Below, in pieces: positions 35,152 to 47,519 of a DNA stretch of 64,000 nucleotides (position 1 is the stretch's first letter; the number at the start of each line of letters is the position of its first letter). The notes under the pieces are model-generated. The model worked only from the letters and a program-made list of their open reading frames with translations. It was not told where the DNA came from and ran no database searches. The translations under genes were made by a program, and so were the position numbers. This DNA comes from Betaproteobacteria bacterium (GTDB lineage Bacteria > Pseudomonadota > Gammaproteobacteria > Burkholderiales > Casimicrobiaceae): the NCBI GenBank assembly GCA_016861105.1, contig BOKS01000002.1:367493-431492 (forward strand), in the 5' to 3' direction.

Positions 35152-36771
35152 TCAGGCCGCGCGGCGTGCCGCGGCGCCGGCGGAGCGCACGATCTCGCGG
35201 GCCGCGCGCAGACCGCTTTCGACGGCACCGTTGAGGTAGCCGTACCACGCCTGCGACGACTGCTCGCCGGCGAAGTGGATGCGCCCCTCCGGCAGGTGCT
35301 CGACGCCGTGGAAGGCGACGTACTGGCCCGGACGCAGCAGCGAGTAGGAGCCGCGCGACCACGGGTGCCGGTCCCACGCGTTGCGGATCGCGCGCCCGTT
35401 CCAGCGCGCGCCGATGCCCGGATGGATGCGCTCGAGGTCGGCGAGCGCCAGCCGCGCGCGCTCCTCGGGCGTCCCGTCGCCGGCGCGCACCGCCGTCGCG
35501 CCGCCCGAGTAGAAGTTGAGGATGCCGGCCGCGCCCGGCTGGCCGCGCGAGACGTCCCAGCTCACCTGGTAGCTGCCCTCCACGCGCGTCTCGCCGTTGC
35601 CGCCCTGCGCCACCCACGCGCGGTCGGCGAACTGCAGCTGCAGCTTCGTGTTGCGCGCCATGCCGAGCTCGCGGATCGCGGCGAGCTTGCGCGGCCGCAG
35701 GCCGGCGTGCGCGAGGTCGACCTCGCGCAGCAGGGTGAACGGCAGCGCGAGCACCACGCGGTCGGCGAGAAGCTCGCGCTGTGCGGCATCGCGCGCGACC
35801 ACGAGCCGGTAGCGCCCGTCGGGCCGGCGCGCGAGCGCGGCGAGGCGCGACGACGTCTCGATGCGCGGGCCGAGCGCCTCGGCCATGCGCGCGACCAGGA
35901 GGTCGTTGCCCCCGCGCACGTGATAGCGCTGGTCGGAGGCCTCGTACGGCGACACGCGGTCCTCCGGCGACCCGCGCAGCAGGTCGATGACGGTCACCGC
36001 GCTGATCTCGTCGAGCTCGCCGCCGAGCTCCTCGACGTAGGCGTTCGCCAGCAGCCGCGCGAGCGGGCTCGCGAGTCCGCCGGGCACGCGGCTGGCGAGC
36101 CAGTCGCGCGCGGACATCCGGTCGAGCGCCGCCTGCTGCGGCGTGTGCCGCGCGAAGGTCGGCAGGTCGTCGCCGAGCCGGCGGCTGTCGGCGCGCAGCG
36201 CGGGCCACAGCCGCGCGAAGTCCGCCGCCGCCTCGGCGTCCGCGTAGCGCCTGCCGTCGATGTACGCCGTGCCCGACGTGCCGCGCGGCGTGGCGGCGTG
36301 CAGGTCGTCGAGCACGAGGCCGAGCGCGAGCGCGAGGTCGATGATGTCGTCGTGCGCCGTGTCGATCAGCTCGCCGCCGCGCTCCGCGATCTGCCCCTCG
36401 TCGAAGGCGCGGCGCTCGGTCCAGCACCGGCCGCCCACGCGTGGCGCGGCCTCGACGACGGCGACGTTCATGCCCTGGCGCGCCATCGTCCACGCGGCGG
36501 CGAGGCCGGCGAGGCCGGCGCCGACGACGACGATCCTGGGCTCGGAGGACGCGCGCTGCGCTGCTGCACGGACGGGCAGCAGCGCGCTTCCCGCGAGCGC
36601 GGCGGCGCCGCGCAGCAGCTCGCGGCGCGCCTCGCGCCGCCGCGCATCGCGCTGCGCGGCCTGCGCGGCGCGGCGCGACGCGCCCGCCTCGCGCTCGTCG
36701 CCGGGACCCGGCCGCGTGCGCCGCGCGAGCGCCTGGACGAGCCGCATCAGCGGCGATCGCGCCGGCCGCAT
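35152..36771 (-). CDS. FAD-dependent amine oxidase, Tat-exported (flavin monoamine oxidase family)
   Basis: The 539-residue protein has a twin-arginine-type leader (EARRELLRGAAALAGSALL, about 47-65). The FAD Rossmann motif follows (RIVVVGAGLAGLAAAWTMAR with VVEAAPRVGGRCWTER). The C-terminal FAD-contact region is EGRIHFAGEQSSQAWYGYLN. The intermediate RGGNDLLVARMAEAL is characteristic of monoamine-oxidase-like enzymes (tryptophan 2-monooxygenase and putrescine oxidase relatives). It probably folds with FAD in the cytoplasm and is exported. ATG 36771 was selected; ATG 36747 is also possible. The amine substrate is not identifiable. Confidence 0.88.
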   Translation of the reverse strand: MRPARSPLMRLVQALARRTRPGPGDEREAGASRRAAQAAQRDARRREARRELLRGAAALAGSALLPVRAAAQRASSEPRIVVVGAGLAGLAAAWTMARQGMNVAVVEAAPRVGGRCWTERRAFDEGQIAERGGELIDTAHDDIIDLALALGLVLDDLHAATPRGTSGTAYIDGRRYADAEAAADFARLWPALRADSRRLGDDLPTFARHTPQQAALDRMSARDWLASRVPGGLASPLARLLANAYVEELGGELDEISAVTVIDLLRGSPEDRVSPYEASDQRYHVRGGNDLLVARMAEALGPRIETSSRLAALARRPDGRYRLVVARDAAQRELLADRVVLALPFTLLREVDLAHAGLRPRKLAAIRELGMARNTKLQLQFADRAWVAQGGNGETRVEGSYQVSWDVSRGQPGAAGILNFYSGGATAVRAGDGTPEERARLALADLERIHPGIGARWNGRAIRNAWDRHPWSRGSYSLLRPGQYVAFHGVEHLPEGRIHFAGEQSSQAWYGYLNGAVESGLRAAREIVRSAGAAARRAA

Positions 36772-37037
36772 CGGCGAGCCCCCTGGCGTGGAAACGTTCG
36801 TCGCGTGCGCATCGCTGTTCGCGTGGGCGGACGCCCGCTGCGGGCGTCCAGTGTCGGAAGGTCGTCGTGCGAAGGCGAGCGGGAAACGGCGCGCTGCATT
36901 GTCGCGGCCCTTGCGGATACCCGCAACCTCCGGCGCGGGACACCGGCGTCGCGACCCGGAACTGGCCAGCGCCGCGACGCGCGGGCGACCGCGCGCGGCC
37001 GCCGGCGCCGGCCGCGCGACCGGTCCCGCTGCGGGCG

Positions 37038-37727
37038 CTACGCGCTGCCCTTGAGCAGGATCAGCACGGCGCCGCCGCCGCCGGCGTGGCGGGGCGCCTC
37101 GCAGTACGCGAGCACGTCGTCCCAATGCGAAAGCCAGCGGCGGACCTTGCCCTTCAGGACCGGCTCCTTGCGCGGCGAGGTGAGCCCCTTGCCGTGGATG
37201 ACGCGCACGCAGCGCGCGCCGCGCGCGCGGGCGTCGAGCAGGAAGTCGGCGAGACGGTCGCGCGCCTCCTCGCTCGTGAGCCCGTGCAGGTCCAGTTCGC
37301 CCTGCAGCGCCCAGTGGCCGCGCCGCAGCCTGGCGAGCACGTCGCTGCCGATGCCCGCGCGCACGTAGGTCTGCTCGCCCTCCTGCTCCTGCCCCACGTC
37401 CCAGCTGTGCGGTGCGGGCGCGGTGCCGAACTTCGAGGCGAGCAGCGCGTCCTCCTCGTCGGCGATGCGCTGCCGCGGCAGGGGCGCCGGCGACGGCGGC
37501 GCCAGCCGCGCGCGATTGCGCGGCGGCAGCCGCCTGACGTCGGCGAACGCCTGTGCCAGATCGATGTCGCCGTCGGCGTGCTTCGTCGCGCCGATCGAGC
37601 GCTTCGGCGCCACCGGCGCGTGCGGCTCGCGGTGCACGTGGTCCGGGGCCGGGGCGGCCGCGCGGCGCGCCTGCGCGGCGGCGCGCTGCGCCTCGAGCAG
37701 CGCCTTCAGGTCGCAGAGCTTGGCCAT
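37038..37727 (-). CDS. Smr (MutS2 C-terminal type) domain protein
   Basis: The 229-residue protein has an N-terminal helical and disordered region and a C-terminal Smr domain. LQGELDLHGLTSEEARDRLA (about 140-160) carries the DLHG motif and CVRVIHGKGLTSPRKEPVLK the HGxG motif. It ends ERPRHAGGGGAVLILLKG-like (APRHAGGGGAVLILLKGSA). Stand-alone Smr proteins (YdaL/SmrA types) are nicking nucleases or ribosome-collision factors. The gene ends 310 bp after the amine oxidase start and begins 10 bp after trxB, on the same strand. Confidence 0.88.
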   Translation of the reverse strand: MAKLCDLKALLEAQRAAAQARRAAAPAPDHVHREPHAPVAPKRSIGATKHADGDIDLAQAFADVRRLPPRNRARLAPPSPAPLPRQRIADEEDALLASKFGTAPAPHSWDVGQEQEGEQTYVRAGIGSDVLARLRRGHWALQGELDLHGLTSEEARDRLADFLLDARARGARCVRVIHGKGLTSPRKEPVLKGKVRRWLSHWDDVLAYCEAPRHAGGGGAVLILLKGSA

Positions 37728-37737
37728 GCGACGCGCG

Positions 37738-41152
<3,415 letters not shown>

Positions 41153-41153
<1 letters not shown>

Positions 41154-41554
41154 TGCGCGCTGAGCCCGTCGCGGCGCGGGTCGCCGCCGCGTGCTTCGCG
41201 GCCGCGGTGCTCGCCCTCCCGGCCGCCGCCGGCCCCGTGGAGCACACGCTCGACGACACGCGCCACTGCCCCCGCGGCCGGGCGGACGGCGGCGCACCGC
41301 TGACCGCCGGCGAGGCCGTCGCGCGCGCCCTCGTGCTGCTGCCCGACGGCTATTGCGGCCCGTCGCGCGCGGTGGACGGCTGCGACGCGGACGCGGAGCA
41401 CGTCGACGGCAGCTTCCGCGTCTACGTGCACCAGTACAGGCTGCGCGACGGACGGCGCGACTGGAGCCGCCTCGCGCACACCTACGTGATCCTCGACCGC
41501 GCGGGCAACTGCCTCGCGCACATCCCCGGGACCGACCTCTTCGGCCGCCAGTGA
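41153..41554 (+). CDS. Small exported protein of unknown function
   Basis: The 133-residue ORF starts with GTG at 41153, overlapping the ftsK TAG (TAGTG). It has a signal peptide (RVAAACFAAAVLALPAAAG). The mature part includes DDTRHCPRGRADGGAPLTAG, a central GYCGPSRAVDGCDADAEHVD and a C-terminal LAHTYVILDRAGNCLAHIPG, with four or five cysteines that could pair in the periplasm. Function unknown. It is translationally coupled to ftsK and followed by lolA. Confidence 0.6.
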
Positions 41555-41615
41555 CGCGCCCGGCGCGGAATTCGCGCGCGGGCGTCGCGGTCGAACCTCA
41601 TTCACCGTCCCGCCC

Positions 41616-42242
41616 ATGCCGATGCGCCGCCTCGCCCTCGTCCTCCTGCTCGCCGCTGCCGGCCCGGTCGCCTCGGCGGCCTCGCTCGACTCGCTGCGCG
41701 CCTTTCTGCGCGACACGCAGACCGCGCGCACGCCCTTCACGCAGACGGTGATCGACAAGGCCGGCCGCACGGTCCAGGAGTCGCGCGGCGAGCTCGTGCT
41801 CTCGCGCCCCGGCCGCTTCCGCTGGAGCGTCGACAAGCCCTATCGCCAGCTCGTCGTCGGCGACGGCGAGCGCGTGTGGATCTACGACGAGGACCTGAAC
41901 CAGGTCGTGGTGCGGCGCATGGGGGCGGCGCTGGGCAGCACGCCCGCCGCGCTGCTCGCCGGCCGCGAGGACGTCGAGAAGGCGTTCCGCTGGCGCGAGC
42001 TCGGCGCCGCCGACGGCCTCGACTGGCTGGAAGCGGTGCCGACCGCGCCGGAAGCCACGTTCACGCAGATCCGGCTGGGCTTCGACGGGCGCACGCTCGC
42101 GGCGCTCGCGCTGACCGATGCGTTCGGGCAGACGACGCGCGTCCGCTTCGGGACGATGGAACGCAACCCGACGCTCGCGCCCGACGCGTTCCGGTTCGCG
42201 CCGCCCAAGGGCGCCGACGTGATCGGCGACAAGGACCGGTAG
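41616..42242 (+). CDS. lolA: Outer-membrane lipoprotein carrier protein LolA
   Basis: The 208-residue periplasmic chaperone has a signal peptide (LALVLLLAAAGPVASA). It then shows TPFTQTVIDKAGRTVQESRG, ELVLSRPGRFRWSVDKPYRQ, VWIYDEDLNQVVVRRMG and the C-terminal RNPTLAPDAFRFAPPKGADV-like ending. These match LolA, which carries lipoproteins from LolCDE to LolB. The position after ftsK follows the conserved ftsK-lolA-rarA-serS order, here with one small gene inserted before it. Confidence 0.94.
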   Translation: MPMRRLALVLLLAAAGPVASAASLDSLRAFLRDTQTARTPFTQTVIDKAGRTVQESRGELVLSRPGRFRWSVDKPYRQLVVGDGERVWIYDEDLNQVVVRRMGAALGSTPAALLAGREDVEKAFRWRELGAADGLDWLEAVPTAPEATFTQIRLGFDGRTLAALALTDAFGQTTRVRFGTMERNPTLAPDAFRFAPPKGADVIGDKDR

Positions 42243-42258
42243 CGGGTGCCCGCGCGCG

Positions 42259-43206
42259 TCAGGGCAGCGGCAGGCCGCGCGCACGCAGGACCTCGCGCGC
42301 ACGGTCGGGATAGTCGGTGATCAGGCCGTCGGCGCCGGCCGCGATGACCGCGGCCATGGACGCGGGCTCGTTGACCGTCCACGGAATCACCGCGAGCCCC
42401 AGCGCGCGCGCCTCGGCGATGCGGTCGCGGTCGGCGTTGCGCCAGTGCGGCGACCACACGTCGCAGCCGGCCGCCTTCGCCATCCGCGGCACGCTGCCCG
42501 GCGGCACGCCGGCGAGCCACGGCGAGCGGCCGCTGGCGTCGGGGGCGACCGTGTCGTTCGCGCCGCCCTCCAGCGTCAGGCAGGCCGTGCGGATCGCAGG
42601 CTCGCGCCGCTTCGCCTCGACGAGCGTCCGCCAGTCGAACGACTGGATCGTCGTCCGCCCGACGAGCCCTGCACCGCGCACGGCGTCGACGAGCGTGCGG
42701 GCGAACGTCGTCGCGTCGACGGTCTCGGAGGGCGCGAGCGGCGACAGCTTGGTCTCGAGGTTGAGCTGCACCGGCTGGCGCGCGCCGCGCGCGAGCGCGA
42801 GCAGCTCGGCGAGCGTCGGGACGCGCTCGCCGTCCACGGCAGCCTGCTGCGGCCACTGCTTCGCGTAGTCCGACGCGGGATCGATGCGCCCGACGTCGTA
42901 CGCGCGCAGCGCCGCGAGGTCGAGCGAGCGCAGCAGCGGTCCCGGCGCGGCGATCCACCTGCCGTCCGGTCCGCGCGCCAGTGCCGGATGGAGGCGCCGG
43001 TCGTGGGCGACGACCGGGACGCCGTCGCGCGTGATCCCGACGTCGGCCTCCAGCGTCGTCACGCCGATCGCCAGGGCGGTGCGAAAGCCGGCGAGCGTGT
43101 TCTCCGGTGCGAGCCCGCGCGCGCCGCGATGGCCCTGCAGGTCGAAGGCGTGCGCCGCCGCCAGCGGGACCAGCGCGAGCACGGCGGTGGCGAAAAGACG
43201 TTCCAC
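42259..43206 (-). CDS. Periplasmic glycerophosphodiester phosphodiesterase
   Basis: The 315-residue protein has a signal peptide (ATAVLALVPLAAAHA). The GDPD catalytic blocks are FDLQGHRGARGLAPENTLAG (His and Arg), TTLEADVGITRDGVPVVAHD (Glu/Asp metal site and second His) and VQLNLETKLS. The C-terminal GLITDYPDRAREV is also typical. It hydrolyses glycerophosphodiesters to glycerol-3-phosphate and an alcohol. It is convergent with lolA (16 bp apart) and divergent from the adenylate-forming enzyme. Confidence 0.92.
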   Translation of the reverse strand: MERLFATAVLALVPLAAAHAFDLQGHRGARGLAPENTLAGFRTALAIGVTTLEADVGITRDGVPVVAHDRRLHPALARGPDGRWIAAPGPLLRSLDLAALRAYDVGRIDPASDYAKQWPQQAAVDGERVPTLAELLALARGARQPVQLNLETKLSPLAPSETVDATTFARTLVDAVRGAGLVGRTTIQSFDWRTLVEAKRREPAIRTACLTLEGGANDTVAPDASGRSPWLAGVPPGSVPRMAKAAGCDVWSPHWRNADRDRIAEARALGLAVIPWTVNEPASMAAVIAAGADGLITDYPDRAREVLRARGLPLP

Positions 43207-43234
43207 GCCGCAGACTGTACTGCACGGCCGCGTC

Positions 43235-43248
43235 TTGACGCGCGTCAG
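43235..43248. promoter_or_regulatory. FNR/CRP-family-like site TTGACGCGCGTCAG
   Basis: Matches the dyad at 18311 in 13 of 14 positions. Its centre is about 35 bp upstream of the phosphodiesterase start codon and 115 bp upstream of the divergent adenylate-forming gene, so it could serve either. Confidence 0.45.
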
Positions 43249-43284
43249 GCCGCCGCCGTGGGGGTGGCGTAGCGTGGGAGTGAA

Positions 43285-43303
43285 CCCGCGGCGACGCCGC
43301 GGG
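43285..43303. repeat. Perfect 8-bp inverted repeat with 3-bp spacer
   Basis: CCCGCGGC-GAC-GCCGCGGG lies 54 bp before the GTG of the downstream gene. There is no T-run, so it is not a terminator; it could be an operator or a leader hairpin. Confidence 0.45.
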
Positions 43304-43356
43304 CGCGGGCTGCGCGAGCGGCCCGAAGCGACGAAGCGTCACCGGGAGCGCCGGCC

Positions 43357-44808
43357 GTGTCCGATCCGACCGCGCTGTTCACCGCCACGTTCGACTGCGC
43401 GCTGTGCAGTGCGGCGATGCGGCTCGACCGCGCGTGCGGACCCGCGCGGATCGACGCGGTCGCGCGGTCCAGGCTCGACGAGCTGGTCGCGCACGCGCGC
43501 GAGCGCTCGCCGCTCTATCGCGAGCGCTACGCGGGCCTGCCCGCACGGCCGGCGCTCGCGGACCTGCCGCCGGTCGGCAAGCGCGAGCTGATGGCCCGCT
43601 TCGACGACTGGGCCACCGACCGGCGCATCGCCCGTGCGCCGCTCGAGCGGTTCCTCGCGGACCCGCAGCGTGCCGGCGACCGCTGGCTCGGGGCCTACAC
43701 CGTGTGGACGAGTTCCGGGACGACCGGGGAGCCCGGCATCTTCGTGCAGGACGACGCGGCGCTGGCGGTGTACGACGCGCTGGTGATGGCGCAGTCCGAT
43801 CCCCGCGAGTGGGGACCTCGCGAGCTGGCGCGCTGCGCGACGGCCGGCGGCGGCATGGCGCTGGTCGTCGCCACCGGCGCGCCGCACCCGGGCATCGTCG
43901 CGTGGCGTCGGATCGCGCGCCTCAACCCGACGCTCGCCGGCCGCGCCTACCCGATCACGCTGCCGCTGCCGGAGCTGGTGGCCGCCCTCGCGCGCCATCG
44001 GCCCGCGTTCCTCGCCACCTATCCGACCATGGCGCTGCTCCTGGCGCGCGAGCGCCTCGCCGGACGCCTCCCGATCGCGCCGGCCATGGTGTGGTGCGGG
44101 GGCGAGTGCATGTCGCAGGCGGCGCGCGAGGCGGTCGCCGCCGCCTTCGACTGTCCGGTCCACGACGAGTACGGCGCGGCCGAGAGCTTCTCGATCGCGG
44201 CGGCGTGCGCGCACGGCGCGATGCACCTGCACGCCGACTGGGTGCTGCTCGAGCCGGTCGACCGCCTGCTGCGCCCGGTGCCGCCGGGCACGCGGTCGCA
44301 CACGGTACTGCTGACCAATCTCGCCAACCGCGTGCAGCCGATCATCCGCTACGACCTCGGCGACAGCGTCCGCGTGCTTCGGCAGCCGTGCCCTTGCGGC
44401 AATCCCTTGCCGGCGATCGAGGTGCACGGGCGCACGGACGACACGCTGTCGCTCGCCTCCGGCGACGGCGTCGTGGTGCCCATCGTGCCGCTGGCGCTCG
44501 AATCCGTCGTCGAGGAGGCGCTCGGCGCCGTCCCCTTCCAGCTCGTGGCCGAGGGTGCGCGGGCGTTGCGCCTGCGGCTCGCGCGCACGGGACCCGGCGC
44601 CACCACGCCGGCACGCCGCCGCGCGTGCCGGCGTGCGCTGCTCGGCTACCTCGCGTCGCAGGGCCTCGGCGACGTCCGCGTGGTCGACGACGCCGGCGAG
44701 CCGGCGATCGACGCGCGCAGCGGCAAGCTGCGCCGGGTCATCGCCGCCGGTCCGCCGCCGCCGTCGCGTCCGCGGCCGGGGCGAACGCGTCGCGAAGCGC
44801 GGCCATGA
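43357..44808 (+). CDS. Phenylacetate-CoA ligase-like adenylate-forming enzyme
   Basis: The 483-residue protein of the ANL superfamily, PaaK-like branch, starts with GTG at 43357. The ATP-binding P-loop is YTVWTSSGTTGEPGIF (about 115-130). DEYGAAESFSIA and IIRYDLGDSVRVL are the A5- and A7-like motifs, and a cysteine cluster PCPCGNP follows. VHGRTDDTLSLASGDGV is typical of PaaK homologues of unknown acid specificity. Such stand-alone enzymes activate aryl or fatty acids as adenylates or CoA esters. The last 71 bp overlap the convergent DHH gene. The C-terminus is proline/arginine-rich. Confidence 0.85.
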   Translation: MSDPTALFTATFDCALCSAAMRLDRACGPARIDAVARSRLDELVAHARERSPLYRERYAGLPARPALADLPPVGKRELMARFDDWATDRRIARAPLERFLADPQRAGDRWLGAYTVWTSSGTTGEPGIFVQDDAALAVYDALVMAQSDPREWGPRELARCATAGGGMALVVATGAPHPGIVAWRRIARLNPTLAGRAYPITLPLPELVAALARHRPAFLATYPTMALLLARERLAGRLPIAPAMVWCGGECMSQAAREAVAAAFDCPVHDEYGAAESFSIAAACAHGAMHLHADWVLLEPVDRLLRPVPPGTRSHTVLLTNLANRVQPIIRYDLGDSVRVLRQPCPCGNPLPAIEVHGRTDDTLSLASGDGVVVPIVPLALESVVEEALGAVPFQLVAEGARALRLRLARTGPGATTPARRRACRRALLGYLASQGLGDVRVVDDAGEPAIDARSGKLRRVIAAGPPPPSRPRPGRTRREARP

Positions 44809-45730
44809 ATTCGTCGAGCCGCGCGCGCGGCAGGTCGTCGATGCCGGCGGCGCCGGCGCGGCCCTCGCCGCCGAACCGGCGGCACAGGGCGTCGGCTCCG
44901 CGGCGCGAGACCAGCGGGGCCCGCACGCTCACCGCCAGGCCCCCGTCGGCGCGCGGGGAAACCACCGCGCAGCCGCGCTGCGGGGCGCGCCGCGCCAGCG
45001 CGTTGGCCAGCACGCCGCGCACGCGCCGGCTCCAGGCGGCGTCCGGCAGGATGCATGCGCACGCGTGCTCGCCGACCGGCGCCACCGGCTGCGCCAGCGC
45101 CCGGTCGACTTCGTCGCGGTGCGCACGCCCGAGACGCGCGAGCAGCCCGTCGTCGTCGGGCAGCGCGAGCGGGTCGGCGTGACCGCGCAGTCGCACGGCG
45201 AGCGCGGCGGGCGGCACGAGCAGGTCCGCGGTGCTGTCGCCGTAGGCGTTGTAGTTGAGGTCCTCGCCGAGCCCGCGCAGCGCGCGCCGGCGATCCTCGT
45301 CGAAGCCCGCGGCCGCCGCGAGCGCGTCCGCCTCGGCCACCAGTCCGTCCCCGTACGCGCCGACGATGGCCCAGGGGCGATGCCGGCCGCCCAGCCAGCG
45401 GTCGACGATCAGGCTCGTGCACAGCGCGGGATCGGTGTCGATCGTCGCCCGCAGCCGCGGATGCGAGGGCACGTCGCCCGCGGCGTGATGATCGAAGTAC
45501 AGCACGTCGGCGCCGCGGTCGAGCACCCGCAGCAGCGCGTTGCGGTTGGCGGCGAGCGACACGTCGAGCACCGTGACGGCGTCGCCCGGCGCCGCGTCCA
45601 CGCGCTCGAGCAGGGCGATGTCGCGCTTGGCGCCGGTCACCAGCACCGCGTCGACCGGCTGCGCGAGGCGCAGCTGCTGCAATGCGCACAGGCCGTCCGC
45701 GTCGCCGTTGAACACGTCGAAGCGCGTCAC
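44738..45730 (-). CDS. DHH-family phosphoesterase-like protein
   Basis: The 330-residue protein begins (GTG) TRFDVFNGDADGLCALQQL, an N-terminal DHH metal motif (DxD). VTVLDVSLAANRNAL and DVLYFDHHAAGDVPSHPRLR, the DHH signature, follow. The C-terminal glycine-rich GGEGRAGAAGIDDLP resembles the DHHA1 GGGH-type end but lacks its histidine. DHH enzymes hydrolyse nanoRNA, cyclic dinucleotides or polyphosphate; which applies is unclear. The GTG overlaps the TGA of the upstream kinase gene (GTGA). The 3-prime 71 bp overlap a convergent gene. Confidence 0.82.
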   Translation of the reverse strand: MTRFDVFNGDADGLCALQQLRLAQPVDAVLVTGAKRDIALLERVDAAPGDAVTVLDVSLAANRNALLRVLDRGADVLYFDHHAAGDVPSHPRLRATIDTDPALCTSLIVDRWLGGRHRPWAIVGAYGDGLVAEADALAAAAGFDEDRRRALRGLGEDLNYNAYGDSTADLLVPPAALAVRLRGHADPLALPDDDGLLARLGRAHRDEVDRALAQPVAPVGEHACACILPDAAWSRRVRGVLANALARRAPQRGCAVVSPRADGGLAVSVRAPLVSRRGADALCRRFGGEGRAGAAGIDDLPRARLDEFMAALRDAFAPAADATAAADRRR

Positions 45731-47376
45731 GGCGCCGCTCCGCGCGCGGCGCGGCGCATGCTGTCGACGCGCGCCCACGCTGCGTCCAGGCGCGGGTCGC
45801 CGGGCGCCGTCGTGCCGTCGATCGCCACCACGCACGCCAGCTCGGCGCCGGCGAGCGGCTCGGCGCGCGCGAGCTGCCGCTCCAGCACCTCGAGCGTGGC
45901 CTCCGAGGGGTCGCCGCCCGCCGCGGCGCGCCGCGCCACGCGCTCGCGCAGCACGTCGGGCGGCACGACGACGTCGACGATGGCGAACGCCGCCGCCAGC
46001 CGGGCAGCGAGCTCGCGCATGCGCTCGCGGCGGGCACGCTCGAGGAACGTGCCGTCCAGCACGGCGGTGTAGCCCGCTCCGACGATCGCCGCCGCGAGGG
46101 CGGCGAGGCGATCGTAGGTGCGCTGCGTCGCATCCGCCGTATACAGGCCGGCGCCGGTGGCGGAGCGCGACGCCGCGGCGGCCGCGAGCCCGTGCATCCG
46201 CTTGCGCTCGACGTCGGTGCGCAGCCGGATCGCGCCGAGTCGCTCGCACAGCACGCGGGCGAACGTCGACTTGCCCGCGCCGGAGGCGCCGTGCATCAGC
46301 ACGACCGCCGGCGCGACGTCGTGTGCGAGCCGCTCGGCGAGCACGAGGTAGCGCTCGGCCTCCGCGCGCGCCTCCCGCTCCGCCGCGCCGGTGCGAAGCT
46401 GGGCGGCGCGCAGCAGGCGCACCTTGGCCCGCACCATCGCCCGGTACACGAGGTAGTAGCGCAGAACCCCCGCCGCGTCGTAGTCGCCGGTCGCGGCGAA
46501 CCACCCGTCGAGGAAGCGCCACGCGTAGTCGTCGCGGCCGCGGTCGCACAGGTCCATCGCCGTGAAGGCGACCTCGCTCGCCACGTCGATCCAGCGCAGC
46601 TCGTCGCTGAACTCGATGCCGTCGAAGACCGTCACCACGCCGTCGACCAGCGCGACGTTGCGCAGGTGCAGGTCGCCGTGGCACTCGCGCACGCAGCCGG
46701 CGCGCCGGCGCTGCGCGAACGACGCGGCGCACCGCGCGAACTCGGCCTGCGTCCAGCGCCGCAGCGCGTCGACGCGCCCCTCCCACGGCGGGTCGACCAG
46801 CGGCGCGATCTCGTCGAAGTTCTCGAGCGCGTCGGCGAGCACGCGCTCCGGCGCCCCGAACGCGGTGCCGGACGCCGCGGGCGGCAGGCCCGCGTGGAAC
46901 GCGGCGACGCGCGCGGCGAGCTCGTCGATGCGCTCGGGCGCCACGTCCCCGCGTGCGAGCCGCTCCGAGAGCAGCGCGTCGTCGTCGAAGGCCCGCATCA
47001 GGACCATGTGGTCGATCGGCGGCGACGGGCCGTCGAGCATCGGGTCGTCGGGGCTGCCGCGGACGTCGACCACGCCGCGGTAGAGCGCGGGGGCGAGGCG
47101 GCCGTTGAGGCGCAGCTCCTCGTCGCAGAAGTGCCTGCGACGCGCCCGCGTCGAGTAGTCGACGAACGGCAGCGCGATCGCCTTCTTGAGCTTGTAGGCG
47201 GCCTCGCCCGCCAGCAGCACGTACGAGATGTGCGTCTCGATCGTGCGCACCGCGGCCCCGCCGTGGCGTGCGGCGAGGTGCCTGGCCAGGGCGGCGACCA
47301 GGCGCCGCTGCTCGTCGGCGGTGATCTCGCCGCTTCCGCCTGCCGCGAAGCGGCTTGCGCCGCAAGCGCCGTTCAT
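45727..47376 (-). CDS. Bifunctional aminoglycoside-phosphotransferase-like / P-loop kinase fusion
   Basis: The 549-residue protein joins two kinase-like domains. Residues about 20-340 are APH-like: YKLKKAIALPFVDYST, the catalytic CHGDLHLRNVALVDG and VFDGIEFSDELRWIDVASEV. Residues about 355-540 form an AAA_33/gluconate-kinase-type P-loop domain: VVLMHGASGAGKSTFARVL, LRTDVERKRMHGL and TAVLDGTFLERARRERM. This fusion is widespread in proteobacteria without an assigned substrate. It is coupled to the DHH gene, suggesting a shared nucleotide- or phosphate-related function. Confidence 0.9.
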   Translation of the reverse strand: MNGACGASRFAAGGSGEITADEQRRLVAALARHLAARHGGAAVRTIETHISYVLLAGEAAYKLKKAIALPFVDYSTRARRRHFCDEELRLNGRLAPALYRGVVDVRGSPDDPMLDGPSPPIDHMVLMRAFDDDALLSERLARGDVAPERIDELAARVAAFHAGLPPAASGTAFGAPERVLADALENFDEIAPLVDPPWEGRVDALRRWTQAEFARCAASFAQRRRAGCVRECHGDLHLRNVALVDGVVTVFDGIEFSDELRWIDVASEVAFTAMDLCDRGRDDYAWRFLDGWFAATGDYDAAGVLRYYLVYRAMVRAKVRLLRAAQLRTGAAEREARAEAERYLVLAERLAHDVAPAVVLMHGASGAGKSTFARVLCERLGAIRLRTDVERKRMHGLAAAAASRSATGAGLYTADATQRTYDRLAALAAAIVGAGYTAVLDGTFLERARRERMRELAARLAAAFAIVDVVVPPDVLRERVARRAAAGGDPSEATLEVLERQLARAEPLAGAELACVVAIDGTTAPGDPRLDAAWARVDSMRRAARGAAP

Positions 47377-47447
47377 CGCAGCCTCCGCGCCCGACGTCGG
47401 GCCTGCCGTTGCTCGCTGGGAGCGTACCCCACGTGGTCCCGCGACGC

Positions 47448-47461
47448 TTGCCGCACGTCAA
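47448..47461. promoter_or_regulatory. Weak FNR/CRP-family-like site TTGCCGCACGTCAA
   Basis: One mismatch in the left half from TTGAC-N4-GTCAA. It lies between the divergent kinase gene (centre 78 bp upstream of its ATG) and rarA. Confidence 0.25.
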
Positions 47462-47507
47462 CGGCGCCGCGGGCGCCGTCGCGCGGCGGGGACGGCCGGG
47501 CGGTCGC

Positions 47508-47513
47508 TAGAAT
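47508..47513 (+). promoter_or_regulatory. -10 element TAGAAT, possible leaderless promoter of rarA
   Basis: TAGAAT ends 6 bp before the rarA ATG at 47520, so the expected transcription start coincides with the start codon. The same TAGAATCGCGG string precedes serS at the same distance class. Confidence 0.45.
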
Positions 47514-47519
47514 CGCGGG

